Below, piece after piece: positions 24,778 to 33,752 of a stretch of DNA of 64,000 nt. The notes under the pieces were generated by a model. It worked only from the letters and a program-made list of their open reading frames with translations, did no database searches and had not been told where the DNA came from. The position numbers and the translations under genes were made by a program. Every line of letters begins with the position of its first letter. The stretch's first letter is position 1. The stretch is from positions 1,555,893 through 1,619,892 of the forward strand of contig NZ_BCUR01000001.1 of NCBI RefSeq assembly GCF_003569005.1, in the 5' to 3' direction. The DNA comes from Vibrio superstes (GTDB taxonomy: Bacteria; Pseudomonadota; Gammaproteobacteria; Enterobacterales; Vibrionaceae).

Positions 24778-25209
24778 GTGGATCACTTAGAAGACGAAAT
24801 CGAAATTGAAGCTATTGGCGTTGAGGTTTCTACTCAACCTATTGAACTTTATAAGGTTCTTAAGATTGCTGACGCCGTAAGCGGCGGCGGTGAGGCTAAG
24901 CACGTAATTAGTGAAGGTTATGTAGCTGTCAACGGCGAACTCGAAACCAGAAAACGTCGCAAGCTGGTGGACGGTGATCTTGTTCAGTTTAACGAAGAGT
25001 TCTATCTAGTGATCTACGTCGATCCTGCTGATGTTCCTGAAGTAGAGTATGAAACTGAGTACGATGCTGGCGATCAGGGCATCGATGACGAACCTGAGTA
25101 TGTAGAGAGTGATGTTTTCGAACAGGTAGAGACTGAAGAGGTCGAGCCTGAAGAAGAGGACACTCCTAAGGATCCGAGAACGAGTCGTAAATCAATTGAC
25201 TTCTTTTAA
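24778..25209 (+). CDS. S4-domain RNA-binding protein with acidic tail (YbcJ-like core)
   Basis: 143 residues. Residues about 18-85 carry an S4-like RNA-binding domain of the YbcJ type: IELYKVLKIADAVSGGGEAKHVISEGYVAVNGELETRKRRKLVDGDLV. The rest is a very acidic extension of about 55 residues (Glu/Asp-rich, ending DPRTSRKSIDFF) that is absent from the short E. coli YbcJ. The start is taken as GTG at 24778; the nearby ATG at 24761 is out of frame. It probably binds structured RNA or the ribosome. It follows the GST gene and ends at a strong bidirectional terminator. Confidence 0.75.
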   Translation: MDHLEDEIEIEAIGVEVSTQPIELYKVLKIADAVSGGGEAKHVISEGYVAVNGELETRKRRKLVDGDLVQFNEEFYLVIYVDPADVPEVEYETEYDAGDQGIDDEPEYVESDVFEQVETEEVEPEEEDTPKDPRTSRKSIDFF

Positions 25210-25224
25210 GAGAATCAAATAAAG

Positions 25225-25252
25225 AAAAGGCAGCTTAAAAGCTGCCTTTTTT
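25225..25252. terminator. Bidirectional Rho-independent terminator
   Basis: Stem AAAAGGCAGC / GCTGCCTTTT with T6 on the plus side and TTTTC on the minus side. It serves the convergent S4-domain and lipoprotein genes, whose stops are 47 bp apart. Confidence 0.9.
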
Positions 25253-25256
25253 ATTG

Positions 25257-26216
25257 CTAGTAATCTTGGTCTAGGATGTTGGCGTTGTCGTTGAACCATT
25301 CCCATTTTGTTTGAGTAGTTTCGATACCATTCTCGCTAAGTCCGTTAATTATTGTTAGATCCATAGAAACGATACCAATTCCGGGATGAATTAACACATC
25401 TGCTGGGGTGAATACTTCAAAAGTACTATCGTCACTATCATAGTAAGACACTGTTTGTAGGAACTGCAGGGTTTCATATGTGTCCCCATTACTAGTTTTA
25501 TAATATGCGGGTCCAGTGACAATTTGTTGGTCAAGCGTTACTGTTGTAAGCTGCTTAAACGGGCTGAGCGTCGCAGGTATAGTACATGACATGCTGAAGT
25601 CTGCGCGAAGGTTTTGTTGCTTAGGTTTGGTATATTTACAAAGCGGTTGCTCATTGTTTGCGATTACAGGTTCATTCGTTAATGCATCGAAGCTTCTGTA
25701 TGCACCTAGCTCAGTCGCTCCTAGCGCCATAGGAAGTGCAAAATTGGCATAAACGGCTTTTCTAATTTGCTCTTCTGAAGTGAGATCATCTTTTCTCAAC
25801 AGCACTTTAAGCTGATCTTGCGTGGTGGCTAAACCAGGGACGCTAACTTCTATTCTATGAGAATTGCCATTTTTTGTATCACGACCCTCATCATTTGATT
25901 TAAATCCTTGCCACTCATAGGTGAAAATCTTATGGGTTTCTGTAGCCAAGTCAGCATCGACTCTATCGATGTTGAAGGGTTTATCCGCGCTAAACTTTAC
26001 AGCTGAAATGATATCATCTGTATCTGCTCTGTCTTCACTGCTAGCTGTTACATTCCAGTCATGATCTCGGTTAACTGTTGGTTGAAGATTGTTGAGAGCC
26101 TCAATATCTCCCTTACTTAACTTAGGAGCCTTGATGTCTGTTGAGTTGGATTCTCCACCGCAGGCTGTTAGACCGATAGATAGAAGTGCGATAGGCACCA
26201 ATTTGAGCATATTCAT
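25257..26216 (-). CDS. Predicted lipoprotein of unknown function
   Basis: I do not recognise the family. The 319-residue product has a short lipoprotein signal peptide (MNMLKLVPIALLSIGLTACGG), so Cys 19 is likely lipidated. The mature protein is mixed alpha/beta with many Asp, Thr and Gln, and has two further Cys (LCKYTKPKQQ and SMSCTIPATL) that may form a disulphide. No enzyme motif is visible. The gene is isolated: it ends at a shared terminator and has a 500-bp upstream gap. It is probably exported to the periplasm or outer membrane. Confidence 0.65.
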   Translation of the reverse strand: MNMLKLVPIALLSIGLTACGGESNSTDIKAPKLSKGDIEALNNLQPTVNRDHDWNVTASSEDRADTDDIISAVKFSADKPFNIDRVDADLATETHKIFTYEWQGFKSNDEGRDTKNGNSHRIEVSVPGLATTQDQLKVLLRKDDLTSEEQIRKAVYANFALPMALGATELGAYRSFDALTNEPVIANNEQPLCKYTKPKQQNLRADFSMSCTIPATLSPFKQLTTVTLDQQIVTGPAYYKTSNGDTYETLQFLQTVSYYDSDDSTFEVFTPADVLIHPGIGIVSMDLTIINGLSENGIETTQTKWEWFNDNANILDQDY

Positions 26217-26666
26217 AGTATCCCCCTTGCAGAATTCATTATACGCAATCGTTTAACTAAGGCTGAGTGTAGAGGTTCATATCAATACATCAATAGGACG
26301 AAAATGGAATCTTAAGTTTGCCGCGGTCTGTGAAATTGCAGTCAACCTAGTGGTTCAACTGGACGAGAACGGTGTTAATTGACGGTAACTATCTATCCAT
26401 TTTAGGTAGTAAGATAGGATTGTGAAACGCACAGGGAAGGGTTGGGTTTTCTTTCTAAGTTATTGATATTGAAGGGTACTGTCGGGCTGTGTCAGCAGCG
26501 CGCCAGAGAGTATTTACTCACAGGTTAAAAGCTTGGATACCGAACTTGCCAATGAAAAACCATGAACAGTTTTCTCTAAAGAGTTCCACAAAAGCAATTG
26601 TTACGGTTATGAATTCTTGTTTTTGACAAAATAAGATTGCATGCAAAAGCTAAAGTCTAGGTAATC
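26217..26666. other. Intergenic region, no gene seen
   Basis: 450 bp between the lipoprotein gene and the end of the yqhD-like gene. A near-palindrome GTCAACC-TAGT-GGTTCAAC is visible around 26340-26360. No reading frame or known element was recognised. Confidence 0.45.
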
Positions 26667-26706
26667 AAAAAGGCAATCTGTCGTGGTTACTAACAAATTG
26701 CCTTTT
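26667..26706 (-). terminator. Terminator of the yqhD-like gene
   Basis: 10-bp stem AAAAGGCAAT / ATTGCCTTTT with a loop of about 19 bases. On the minus strand it is followed by another T, then GATT. It lies about 10 bp after the stop codon. Confidence 0.7.
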
Positions 26707-26716
26707 GCATATTGGA

Positions 26717-27865
26717 TCAGCTAACGGCGTTAGCCAAGATCTTCTTGGTTTCATCCAGTGTAATGGCTTGGTTCTCACCAAGGGACACTAAACCATGTTG
26801 CTCAAGCTGAGTTATGATGGCAGAAATTGCCTCTGACTTGTCGCCATTGTGTTCTGTCAGTTGAGTTGGCACATTCAAACCATGATAGAAGCCTTCGATA
26901 GCATCGATGGTACGCTCAGCCAAATCGGCACTCTTGGTCAACCCAAATACATTGATACCCATTTGTTCTAGTTTCGCGCGTTTTACTTCAATCTGATTAC
27001 GAAGGAGTGAAGGTTGAATGATGGCCAATGAACGAGCGTGATCGACATCGTAAAGCGCTGTCAGTTCGTGCCCAATCATATGTGTTGCCCAATCTTGTGG
27101 TACGCCACATCCAATTAAGCCATTGAGAGCTTGGTTTGCTGACCACATCAGGTTTGCACGCCATGCGTCGCTGTCTCTGTTCGCAAAATCATTGCCTAAT
27201 TGGATTAAGTTTTTAAGCAGTGCTTCTGCAAAGCCATCTTGAACCATGCCACCTGCAGGTTTAGTAATGTATTGCTCACATACGTGAACCCACGCATCGA
27301 CTAGGCCATTAAGCTGCTGTCGTTCAGGTAGGGTTTTCATTGCGTCAGGGTCAAGTACAGCGAACTTTGGTTGTACGAACGGAGATAAGAAACCAGATTT
27401 ATGTTGGGTCGCTTTTTTAGTGACTACGGCGCCTTTATTAGACTCTGAACCTGTCGCTGGAAGCGTAAGAATTGCGCCTAGTGGTATAGCGTCTGTCACC
27501 TTATAGTCGCCGGTCATTATATCCCACCCATCTCCGTCGTAGAGCGATGCAGCAGCAATGTATTTGGTCCCATCTATTACTGAACCGCCACCCACAGCAA
27601 GTAAGTAAGTGATACCTTCTGCCTTAACGATTTCAACCGCCTTGTTAAGGGTTTCTACTGTAGGGTTTGGCTCAACACCAGAAAACTCTTGCCACTGATA
27701 ACCTTCAAGCGCTTTAGCCACTTGATTATACACGCCATTCTTTTTAATCGACCCACCGCCGTATACCACCAAGACTTTGCTGTCCGTTGGGATCACTGTG
27801 TTGATTGCGGCGATTTGGCCTTGGCCAAAGAAGATATTTGTTGGATTAGAATAACTAAATTGCAT
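26717..27865 (-). CDS. yqhD: YqhD-type iron/zinc-dependent NADPH alcohol (aldehyde) dehydrogenase
   Basis: 382 residues that follow E. coli YqhD closely along the full length. YqhD is an NADPH-dependent reductase of short-chain and lipid-peroxidation aldehydes. Landmarks are VLVVYGGGSIKKNGVYNQV, LAVGGGSVIDGTKYIA (cofactor loop), LTLPATGSESNKGAVVT, then the metal ligands Asp and His in LVDAWVHVCEQYI and two His in ATHMIGHELTALYDVDHARSL. It ends LGENQAITLDETKKIL. The upstream AraC-type gene on the same strand parallels E. coli yqhC-yqhD, where YqhC activates yqhD, although in E. coli the pair is arranged differently. The 92-bp gap between them carries 14-bp tandem repeats. Confidence 0.9.
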   Translation of the reverse strand: MQFSYSNPTNIFFGQGQIAAINTVIPTDSKVLVVYGGGSIKKNGVYNQVAKALEGYQWQEFSGVEPNPTVETLNKAVEIVKAEGITYLLAVGGGSVIDGTKYIAAASLYDGDGWDIMTGDYKVTDAIPLGAILTLPATGSESNKGAVVTKKATQHKSGFLSPFVQPKFAVLDPDAMKTLPERQQLNGLVDAWVHVCEQYITKPAGGMVQDGFAEALLKNLIQLGNDFANRDSDAWRANLMWSANQALNGLIGCGVPQDWATHMIGHELTALYDVDHARSLAIIQPSLLRNQIEVKRAKLEQMGINVFGLTKSADLAERTIDAIEGFYHGLNVPTQLTEHNGDKSEAISAIITQLEQHGLVSLGENQAITLDETKKILANAVS

Positions 27866-27894
27866 GGAACATGTCCTTTGTCGTTATTGGCATC

Positions 27895-27936
27895 TGGTCG
27901 GGCCACGTTGGTCGGGCCACGCTGGCCGCGCCATGA
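27895..27936. repeat. Three 14-bp GC-rich tandem repeats
   Basis: TGGTCGGGCCACGT, TGGTCGGGCCACGC and the degenerate TGGCCGCGCCATGA lie end to end between the AraC-type gene and yqhD. The first two differ only at the last base. The local GC content is far above the surroundings. It could be an operator array for the adjacent regulator or a slippage product. Confidence 0.6.
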
Positions 27937-27957
27937 TGCATGAATTTTACACTTTGC

Positions 27958-28752
27958 TTAGGGTGTTCTGCGTTCTCGCCTGAACACCTTAGGTGTGCAG
28001 CCATAGATACTTTTAAAGGCGTTATTAAAGTGTGTAGCACTGTTGAAGCCACATAGAGATGCGACTTCAGTGACACTTGTACGTCCTGATCGCAAGATTG
28101 TAGCGCCTTTGTAGATTCTTTTTTTCTTAAGCATATCGGTAAACGATAAACCTTCTTCAGCCAGTCGTCGTTTCACCGTGGTTACGGAGACCTGTAGGTG
28201 CTCAGCAAGCATAGGCAGGCTTTGTTCTTTATCTAGCCTAGCATCCATAAACAGGGATACCTTTTCGGTGAAACTGACAAGCGTTGCGAGCTGCACTGCG
28301 CTTAAAACTGAAGGGTATTTATCTGTCGTATGCGAGAGCAATGCGTTCACTAATGAGTGTTGAACCTCGAGTTTACAGTCTGATAGCTCGCTACTCGTGA
28401 TCAGCGTGGCAAGAAGCTGATGCTCAAACGGATCTGCCTTGAAAAAATAAACAGGCTGGTGGGTTAAGGTTGTATTAGGGGTAGAGCCAAAACTCAACAG
28501 CACTTCGTATTCGATAAGTATTAACGTGGCTTCAAAATCACTATCGGCATCAATAGAGGAGGTCAGAAGTTGTTGTGAAAGAAACGCAAATTGGTTTGGG
28601 ACAACCTCGTGCTGCTGTTCGTTTTGCTTCCATCTCAAACGGCCACTATTTACCACAACAAAACCTGCGGGCTTGGTTGGATGATCTTTTAAGACCAGTT
28701 GGGCATGATTTGAAAAATGTAAACAAGCAAAAGGTGACACGCACAAATCCAT
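27958..28752 (-). CDS. AraC-family transcriptional regulator
   Basis: 264 residues. A cupin-like N-terminal sensing part (AGFVVVNSGRLRWKQNEQQH...VPNQFAFLS) is followed by the C-terminal double helix-turn-helix, about residues 165-262: LPMLAEHLQVSVTTVKRRLAEEGLSFTDMLKKKRI and TSVTEVASLCGFNSATHFNNAFKSIYGCTPKVFRRE. It sits directly upstream of the yqhD-like dehydrogenase on the same strand, so it probably controls that gene in response to aldehyde or another electrophile; this is inferred from context. Two Cys in the N-terminal region (residues 4 and 10) may be relevant to electrophile sensing but are not proven. Confidence 0.85.
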   Translation of the reverse strand: MDLCVSPFACLHFSNHAQLVLKDHPTKPAGFVVVNSGRLRWKQNEQQHEVVPNQFAFLSQQLLTSSIDADSDFEATLILIEYEVLLSFGSTPNTTLTHQPVYFFKADPFEHQLLATLITSSELSDCKLEVQHSLVNALLSHTTDKYPSVLSAVQLATLVSFTEKVSLFMDARLDKEQSLPMLAEHLQVSVTTVKRRLAEEGLSFTDMLKKKRIYKGATILRSGRTSVTEVASLCGFNSATHFNNAFKSIYGCTPKVFRRERRTP

Positions 28753-28848
28753 AACTGCAACGATGGAATGATTCTATCTCAGATTGGCTAACGATAGGAA
28801 AGAGTTTACTTAAGTAGTTGAATTTGATGAATACAGTGAGACGAATGT

Positions 28849-28878
28849 CCCATAGAGTAGCGTTGGCTACTCTATGGG
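28849..28878 (-). terminator. 13-bp hairpin after rnb
   Basis: Perfect stem CCCATAGAGTAGC / GCTACTCTATGGG with a 4-base loop, 8 bp beyond the rnb stop. The minus strand has no T-run after it, so it may instead protect the 3' end. Confidence 0.6.
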
Positions 28879-28886
28879 AGATAAGA

Positions 28887-30872
28887 TTAAGCGTCTTCTT
28901 TCGGTAGGTCAGCAAAAACCTCAGTTGGTTTCGCTACCATGTTGCGCTTATCAATATCCACATCGGTAAGAACAACTTCTACGATGTCGCTTAGCTTGTA
29001 GATAACTTCTTTATCGATTGAAACTGTACCTTGCTCGGCATTGGATTCAATTCGCTCTTTGTTATCCATAATTAGAGAATTAGGAACAAATGCAGCCGCA
29101 CCATTTTCAATCAAGCGAACGCGCATACCACTACGGCCAATATCAAAGATCTCGCCCTTAAACTTGGTTTCAGCTTCTACGTCCTGTTTCAGTGTGCGGG
29201 CATAGAGCCAGTCGCTGACCTTACGCTCCGCCATTCTGTGATGCTTACGGTGAATCGCTAGTTCATCACCTACTTCATCATCTGGAGTTTGCACAGGTTC
29301 TTTGTTCAGAATCACAGCTTTAAGAAGACGATGGTTAAGCATGTCGCTGTACTTACGAATAGGAGAGGTCCACGTCGCGTAGATATCTAAACCCATTGCA
29401 AAGTGCGGTGCAGGCTTGTTACCCATTTCACCATAACTTTGATGTTTACGAATGCGGTTATCTAGGTATTGAGTTTCTTGATTGTTTAACCAGCGACGTA
29501 GGGCGGTAAAGCCTTCAAGAGTGATGACATTCTCAGCATTGAAGCCATCTGCGCCATGCTCTGTCACTAAGTCGATAACGTTAGTTACTTTATCTTCTTT
29601 AAGACCAGCATGAGTATTGAAGATGCCCATATTTAGCTTGTCGCTTAGCACGCGACCCGCACAAATATTTGCGGTGATCATAGCTTCTTCTACTAGCTTG
29701 TTAGCTGAACGGCGCATATCAGAGTGGATCGCGATAACATCGTTATCTTCACTCAGTTCAAAGCGATAGTCTGGACGATCTGGGAAGATAACTGCATTGT
29801 TTTCACGCCACTCGCTGCGCGCTTTTGCCATCTCGGCAAGATCAGTCACTATGGTGGCAATCTCTTCGCTTGGTGACCATTTATCACAACTGCCTGTTTC
29901 TAGGAAGTCAGAAACATTGCCGTACGCCAGACGCGCGTGAGATTTGATATTAGCAGCAAAGAAACGTATATCGTCTTGGATAGTGCCATCGCTGTTTACT
30001 GTCACTGTGCAACATAGAGCAGGGCGCTCTTGGTCTTGAATAAGAGAGCACAAGTTGTCAGCCAGATCGCGAGGGAGCATTGGGATATTGCGACCCGGAA
30101 GATAAATGGTAAAACCGCGTTCACGTGCCACTTTATCCATTTCATCATCAGGAGTGATGTACGCTGTTGGGTCAGCAATGGCAATTGTTAGCTCAAAGTT
30201 ACCTTCGGCGGTTTTACGAGCATACAATGCATCATCCATATCCTTTGTTGATTCACCATCGATGGTGACAAAAGGGATATGAGTAAGGTTTTCACGGATT
30301 AAATCAGCATCATCATGAAGCTTCCAGTCGTCAATGCCAACTGGCTCAGAATTAGGAAGGTCATTTTCAGCTAGAGTTACCCACCAAGGCGCTATTTTGT
30401 CGTTAGCATCGGTGATCTTTTCTGTAATTTCGACCATAAAGCCATCGGCGCCCTTGAGAGGGTGCTGAATGACTTGAGCGACAACCCAGTCACCTTCAGC
30501 AAACATATCATGCTTTAAGCCTTTGGCAGTTTTCGCCTTAAGAGATAGATTGCGTAGCTGTGGTTGATCCGGAACGACGTTGAGACGTCCTTTAAACAGC
30601 TTAACGCGGCCAATGAAACGAGTGATGGCTTGTTCTACCAACTGATCTGGTTCTGCGAAATCTTTGTCATTCTCAGAACGGATCAGAGCAACCACTCTGT
30701 CACCGTGCATGCACTTTTTCATTTGCGGGGGCGGGATGAAGTAGCTGGTCTTGTTATCTACTTCTAGAAAGCCAAACTTCTTATCAGTCGCCTTGATGGT
30801 CCCTTCTTTTGTAGGGATAGTTTCTTTGATCTGCTGTTTTAGTTGAGCAAGCAACGGATTGTCTGCAAACAT
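28887..30872 (-). CDS. rnb: Exoribonuclease II
   Basis: Degrades single-stranded RNA processively from the 3' end. The 661-residue protein has the RNase II order: cold-shock domains CSD1 and CSD2 (about residues 20-175), the RNB catalytic domain starting [18 protein letters not shown] near 205 with the metal-binding Asp cluster, and then [25 protein letters not shown]. Later comes [21 protein letters not shown], and a C-terminal S1 domain lies at about 560-645 ([17 protein letters not shown]). The length is close to E. coli RNase II (644) and well below RNase R. It is divergent from deaD, another RNA-metabolism gene, across 398 bp. Confidence 0.95.
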   Translation of the reverse strand: MFADNPLLAQLKQQIKETIPTKEGTIKATDKKFGFLEVDNKTSYFIPPPQMKKCMHGDRVVALIRSENDKDFAEPDQLVEQAITRFIGRVKLFKGRLNVVPDQPQLRNLSLKAKTAKGLKHDMFAEGDWVVAQVIQHPLKGADGFMVEITEKITDANDKIAPWWVTLAENDLPNSEPVGIDDWKLHDDADLIRENLTHIPFVTIDGESTKDMDDALYARKTAEGNFELTIAIADPTAYITPDDEMDKVARERGFTIYLPGRNIPMLPRDLADNLCSLIQDQERPALCCTVTVNSDGTIQDDIRFFAANIKSHARLAYGNVSDFLETGSCDKWSPSEEIATIVTDLAEMAKARSEWRENNAVIFPDRPDYRFELSEDNDVIAIHSDMRRSANKLVEEAMITANICAGRVLSDKLNMGIFNTHAGLKEDKVTNVIDLVTEHGADGFNAENVITLEGFTALRRWLNNQETQYLDNRIRKHQSYGEMGNKPAPHFAMGLDIYATWTSPIRKYSDMLNHRLLKAVILNKEPVQTPDDEVGDELAIHRKHHRMAERKVSDWLYARTLKQDVEAETKFKGEIFDIGRSGMRVRLIENGAAAFVPNSLIMDNKERIESNAEQGTVSIDKEVIYKLSDIVEVVLTDVDIDKRNMVAKPTEVFADLPKEDA

Positions 30873-31270
30873 CTATCTTCGTCTTAATGAAATAACCGGC
30901 ACACTATAATGATTTCGAGGGTTTTTAGCCAGCCTTGGTTAAATAATGAACGCACTTTGGTTAGTTGGGCACTACACTGTACTGCGTATTGAAAAAGAAC
31001 GGCGAATACTGAGCACCAAGAGATCAATTTACGAGCCAGAAATGACAGTTTGACGACAAAATGCTTTAAATTTGTGACGGAACTCAATTTTTTCTAGCTT
31101 TCTACCTGGTTTTAGTGCAGAATGCGCCTCCTTCGACTTTGTCCCTAGCGGCTTGATGCGTTTTATATACTTATCCCTTCTGAAAGGATTTAGTGTGTAT
31201 TGCTGGATCGGTGTATGAATTTAGAGAGCACCTGGGACCGTTTTTATGAACACATTATAGTGGGATCCCG
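30873..31270. other. rnb/deaD divergent region and likely deaD leader
   Basis: 398 bp without a gene. It must hold the rnb promoter and the deaD promoter. Cold-inducible RNA helicase genes often have long untranslated leaders, and this spacing allows one; I did not identify a definite leader structure. Confidence 0.45.
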
Positions 31271-33181
31271 ATGCAAGAATCTGAAATTAAATTCAGCGAT
31301 TTAGAACTAAACGAACAAATCCTTTCTGCCCTTGACGGCATGGGTTTTGTATCTCCTACACCTATCCAAGCAGCTTCTATTCCTCTGCTTCTTGAAGGTA
31401 AGGACGCGCTAGGTAAAGCGCAAACAGGTACTGGTAAAACTGCTGCCTTCTCTCTTCCTCTTCTTAACAAACTGGATCTAGACCAGCGTAAGCCGCAAGC
31501 AATTATCCTTGCACCAACGCGTGAGCTAGCTATTCAGGTAGCAGCAGAGATCAAAAACCTTGGTAAGAACATTCGCGGTCTTAAGGTTCTTGAAATTTAC
31601 GGCGGTGCTTCAATCGTTGATCAAATGCGTGCTCTTAAGAACGGCACTCATATCGTTGTTGGTACTCCAGGTCGTGTACAAGACTTGATCAACCGCGACC
31701 GTCTGCACCTTGACGAAGTAAATACTTTCGTTCTTGATGAAGCAGATGAAATGCTAAACATGGGCTTCGTAGAAGACGTTACCGCTATCCTTGAGCACGC
31801 TCCAGCGTCAGCTCAGCGCGTATTGTTCTCTGCGACTATGCCTCCAATGCTTAAGAAAATTGTTGAGCGCTTCTTGCGTGACCCTGCTTTCGTTGATGTT
31901 GCTGGTAAAAACCACACTGTTGATAAAGTAGAGCAACAATTCTGGGTAGTTAAAGGGATTGAGAAAGACGAGGCAATGACTCGTATTCTTGAAACTGAAG
32001 AAACTGATGCTTCTATCGTATTCGTGCGTACTCGCCAAGACACTGAGCGTCTAGCGGGTTACCTAGCAGACCGTGGCTTTAAAGTAGCGGCACTTCACGG
32101 TGACATTCCACAGTCACAACGTGAGCGTACTGTAGACAACATTAAGCGTGGTGTTATCGATATCCTAGTTGCAACTGACGTTGTTGCTCGTGGTCTTGAT
32201 GTGCCTCGTATTACTCACGTATTCAACTACGACATTCCATTTGACGTTGAGTCTTACATCCACCGTATTGGCCGTACTGGCCGTGCTGGACGTAAAGGTA
32301 AAGCGATCCTACTAGTTCGCACTAACCAAATGCGTATGCTTCGTACTATTGAGCGTGTAACTAAGTCAGCAATGGAAGAAATCCAACTTCCTCTACGTGA
32401 CCAAGTTGCAGAAGCTCGTCTGAAAAAGCTAGGTCTTGAGCTTCAAGCAGACACTGAACACGCTTCTCTAGAGAAATTCTCTGAGCTAGTTGAAAAGCTA
32501 CAGACTAACCTAGAAATTGATGCTGCAACTCTAGCTGCGATTCTACTTCGTCGTCAGCAAGGCAAGCGTCCATTATTCTACGTTGGCGAAGACCCAATGA
32601 CTTCTGCTATCGCACGTGACAAGAAACGTCGTGCAGAGCGTCGTGAAGGCGGTCGTGACGGTGGCCGTGAAGGCGGTCGTAGCTACGGTGGCGAAACTAA
32701 AGATTGGGATACTTACCAATTACAAGTTGGTCGTGACCAAGGTGTTCAGGTTAAAGATATCGTTGGCGCTCTAGCAAACGAACTAGGCCTAACTAAAGGT
32801 TCTATCGGTGCGATCAAATTGGCTCAAGGCCATACATTTGTTCAGCTACCAAAAGCGATGAACTCTGAGACAGCGGGCAAACTTAGCAAGCTACGTATTC
32901 GTCAAAAAGAAACTGCAGCAGTAGTTTGTGATTTTGATGACTTCCGTGAGTCTCGTGGTGGTCGTCGTGATGGTGGTGGTCGTCGTGACGGTGGTCGTGG
33001 TCAACGTGAAGGTGGCGGCTACCGTGGTAACCGTGAAGGCGGTGGCTATCGTGGTAACCGTGAAGGCAATCGTGAAGGCGGCCGTGATGGTGAGCGTCGT
33101 TTCGATCGCAACCGTGGCGGTGACAACCGTGGTAACCACCGTGGTGAGCGTGGTCACTCTCGTCGCACTACTGCAGAGTAA
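31271..33181 (+). CDS. deaD: ATP-dependent DEAD-box RNA helicase DeaD/CsdA
   Basis: Unwinds RNA for ribosome assembly and mRNA decay, especially in the cold. The 636-residue protein shows all helicase motifs: Q motif GFVSPTPIQ, Walker A AQTGTGKT, PTRELAIQ, GTPGRVQDLI, DEAD, SAT, TDVVARGLDVP and HRIGRTGRAG. After the core come a dimerisation region, the DeaD RNA-binding domain (about 490-560: YQLQVGRDQGVQVKDIVGALANELG) and a very basic Arg/Gly-rich tail of about 70 residues with repeated RRDGGG, GGYRGNREG and NREGG units. Codon use is strongly biased, as in highly expressed genes. A strong terminator follows. Confidence 0.96.
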   Translation: MQESEIKFSDLELNEQILSALDGMGFVSPTPIQAASIPLLLEGKDALGKAQTGTGKTAAFSLPLLNKLDLDQRKPQAIILAPTRELAIQVAAEIKNLGKNIRGLKVLEIYGGASIVDQMRALKNGTHIVVGTPGRVQDLINRDRLHLDEVNTFVLDEADEMLNMGFVEDVTAILEHAPASAQRVLFSATMPPMLKKIVERFLRDPAFVDVAGKNHTVDKVEQQFWVVKGIEKDEAMTRILETEETDASIVFVRTRQDTERLAGYLADRGFKVAALHGDIPQSQRERTVDNIKRGVIDILVATDVVARGLDVPRITHVFNYDIPFDVESYIHRIGRTGRAGRKGKAILLVRTNQMRMLRTIERVTKSAMEEIQLPLRDQVAEARLKKLGLELQADTEHASLEKFSELVEKLQTNLEIDAATLAAILLRRQQGKRPLFYVGEDPMTSAIARDKKRRAERREGGRDGGREGGRSYGGETKDWDTYQLQVGRDQGVQVKDIVGALANELGLTKGSIGAIKLAQGHTFVQLPKAMNSETAGKLSKLRIRQKETAAVVCDFDDFRESRGGRRDGGGRRDGGRGQREGGGYRGNREGGGYRGNREGNREGGRDGERRFDRNRGGDNRGNHRGERGHSRRTTAE

Positions 33182-33202
33182 TCTAGCGTAATGTAGATTT
33201 TG

Positions 33203-33232
33203 AAACCGGGACATAATGTCCCGGTTTTTTTT
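33203..33232 (+). terminator. Rho-independent terminator after deaD
   Basis: Stem AAACCGGGACAT / ATGTCCCGGTTT followed by T8. It lies 21 bp after the stop codon. Confidence 0.92.
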
Positions 33233-33242
33233 CGCCTGAGTA

Positions 33243-33400
33243 ATACCAATCGTAGTAAATAACTGCTCATCCTAGCTTGTTAAAACACTCGATAACGGCG
33301 TTAGAATTTTTGATTGTAGAATAACGACTTATCAAAAAGTTCAGCCTTGTTATCCAGCGTTTTTCTTACGCTATTTCTGAGCACTTACTGTGATTGGTAT
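33243..33400. mobile_element. Short inverted-repeat element, copy 1 (158 bp)
   Basis: Bounded by ATACCAATC-G-TAGTAAATAA and the inverted end AGCACTTACTGTGATTGGTAT. Its interior is shared almost base for base with the copies at 42552 and 54794 (for example AACACTCGATAACGGCGTTA and TTTTTGATTGTAGAATAACG). It has no coding capacity. It lies directly after the deaD terminator. Confidence 0.85.
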
Positions 33401-33626
33401 AAACTGAGATGAGAGTATTTTATCCCGCTAGATTGAAGAATTATTGAGCGCGATGGGTTTTATTAATGCTATATGTATGATTATTTATGGGTTTATTGAG
33501 GTTCAAAAATGAAGTCTTAGCTTGCAACACTAGAGTTGTATCGCACCTGAAAGCCCCGTACACGCTTAAAAATAGTTGAATTTTTGTTGTTGAGAATAAA
33601 TTTCAGGCGTTAAATAAATTTGCAGG

Positions 33627-33640
33627 TTGATCAAGATCAA
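33627..33640. promoter_or_regulatory. Perfect FNR-like box TTGAT-CAAG-ATCAA
   Basis: Matches the FNR consensus TTGAT-N4-ATCAA exactly, 112 bp upstream of the ackA start. It suggests oxygen-dependent control of acetate kinase. The rest of the gap from 33401 to 33752 (352 bp) is AT-rich and shows no gene. CRP-family cross-recognition is possible. Confidence 0.65.
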
Positions 33641-33752
33641 AGTATCTTATTTTGTAATACTATTTAACTAAAAAAAATTTGAATAATTTTCAAATTATTT
33701 GATAATCATAAACACAGATTGAATGCCCCCTCGTCTAATTAGGATTTAACTC

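Noticed and set aside
32891..33214. Thr/Val-rich frames on both strands over the end of deaD
   Set aside because: They are shadows of the Arg/Gly-rich repeat tail of DeaD; low complexity explains the long open frames.
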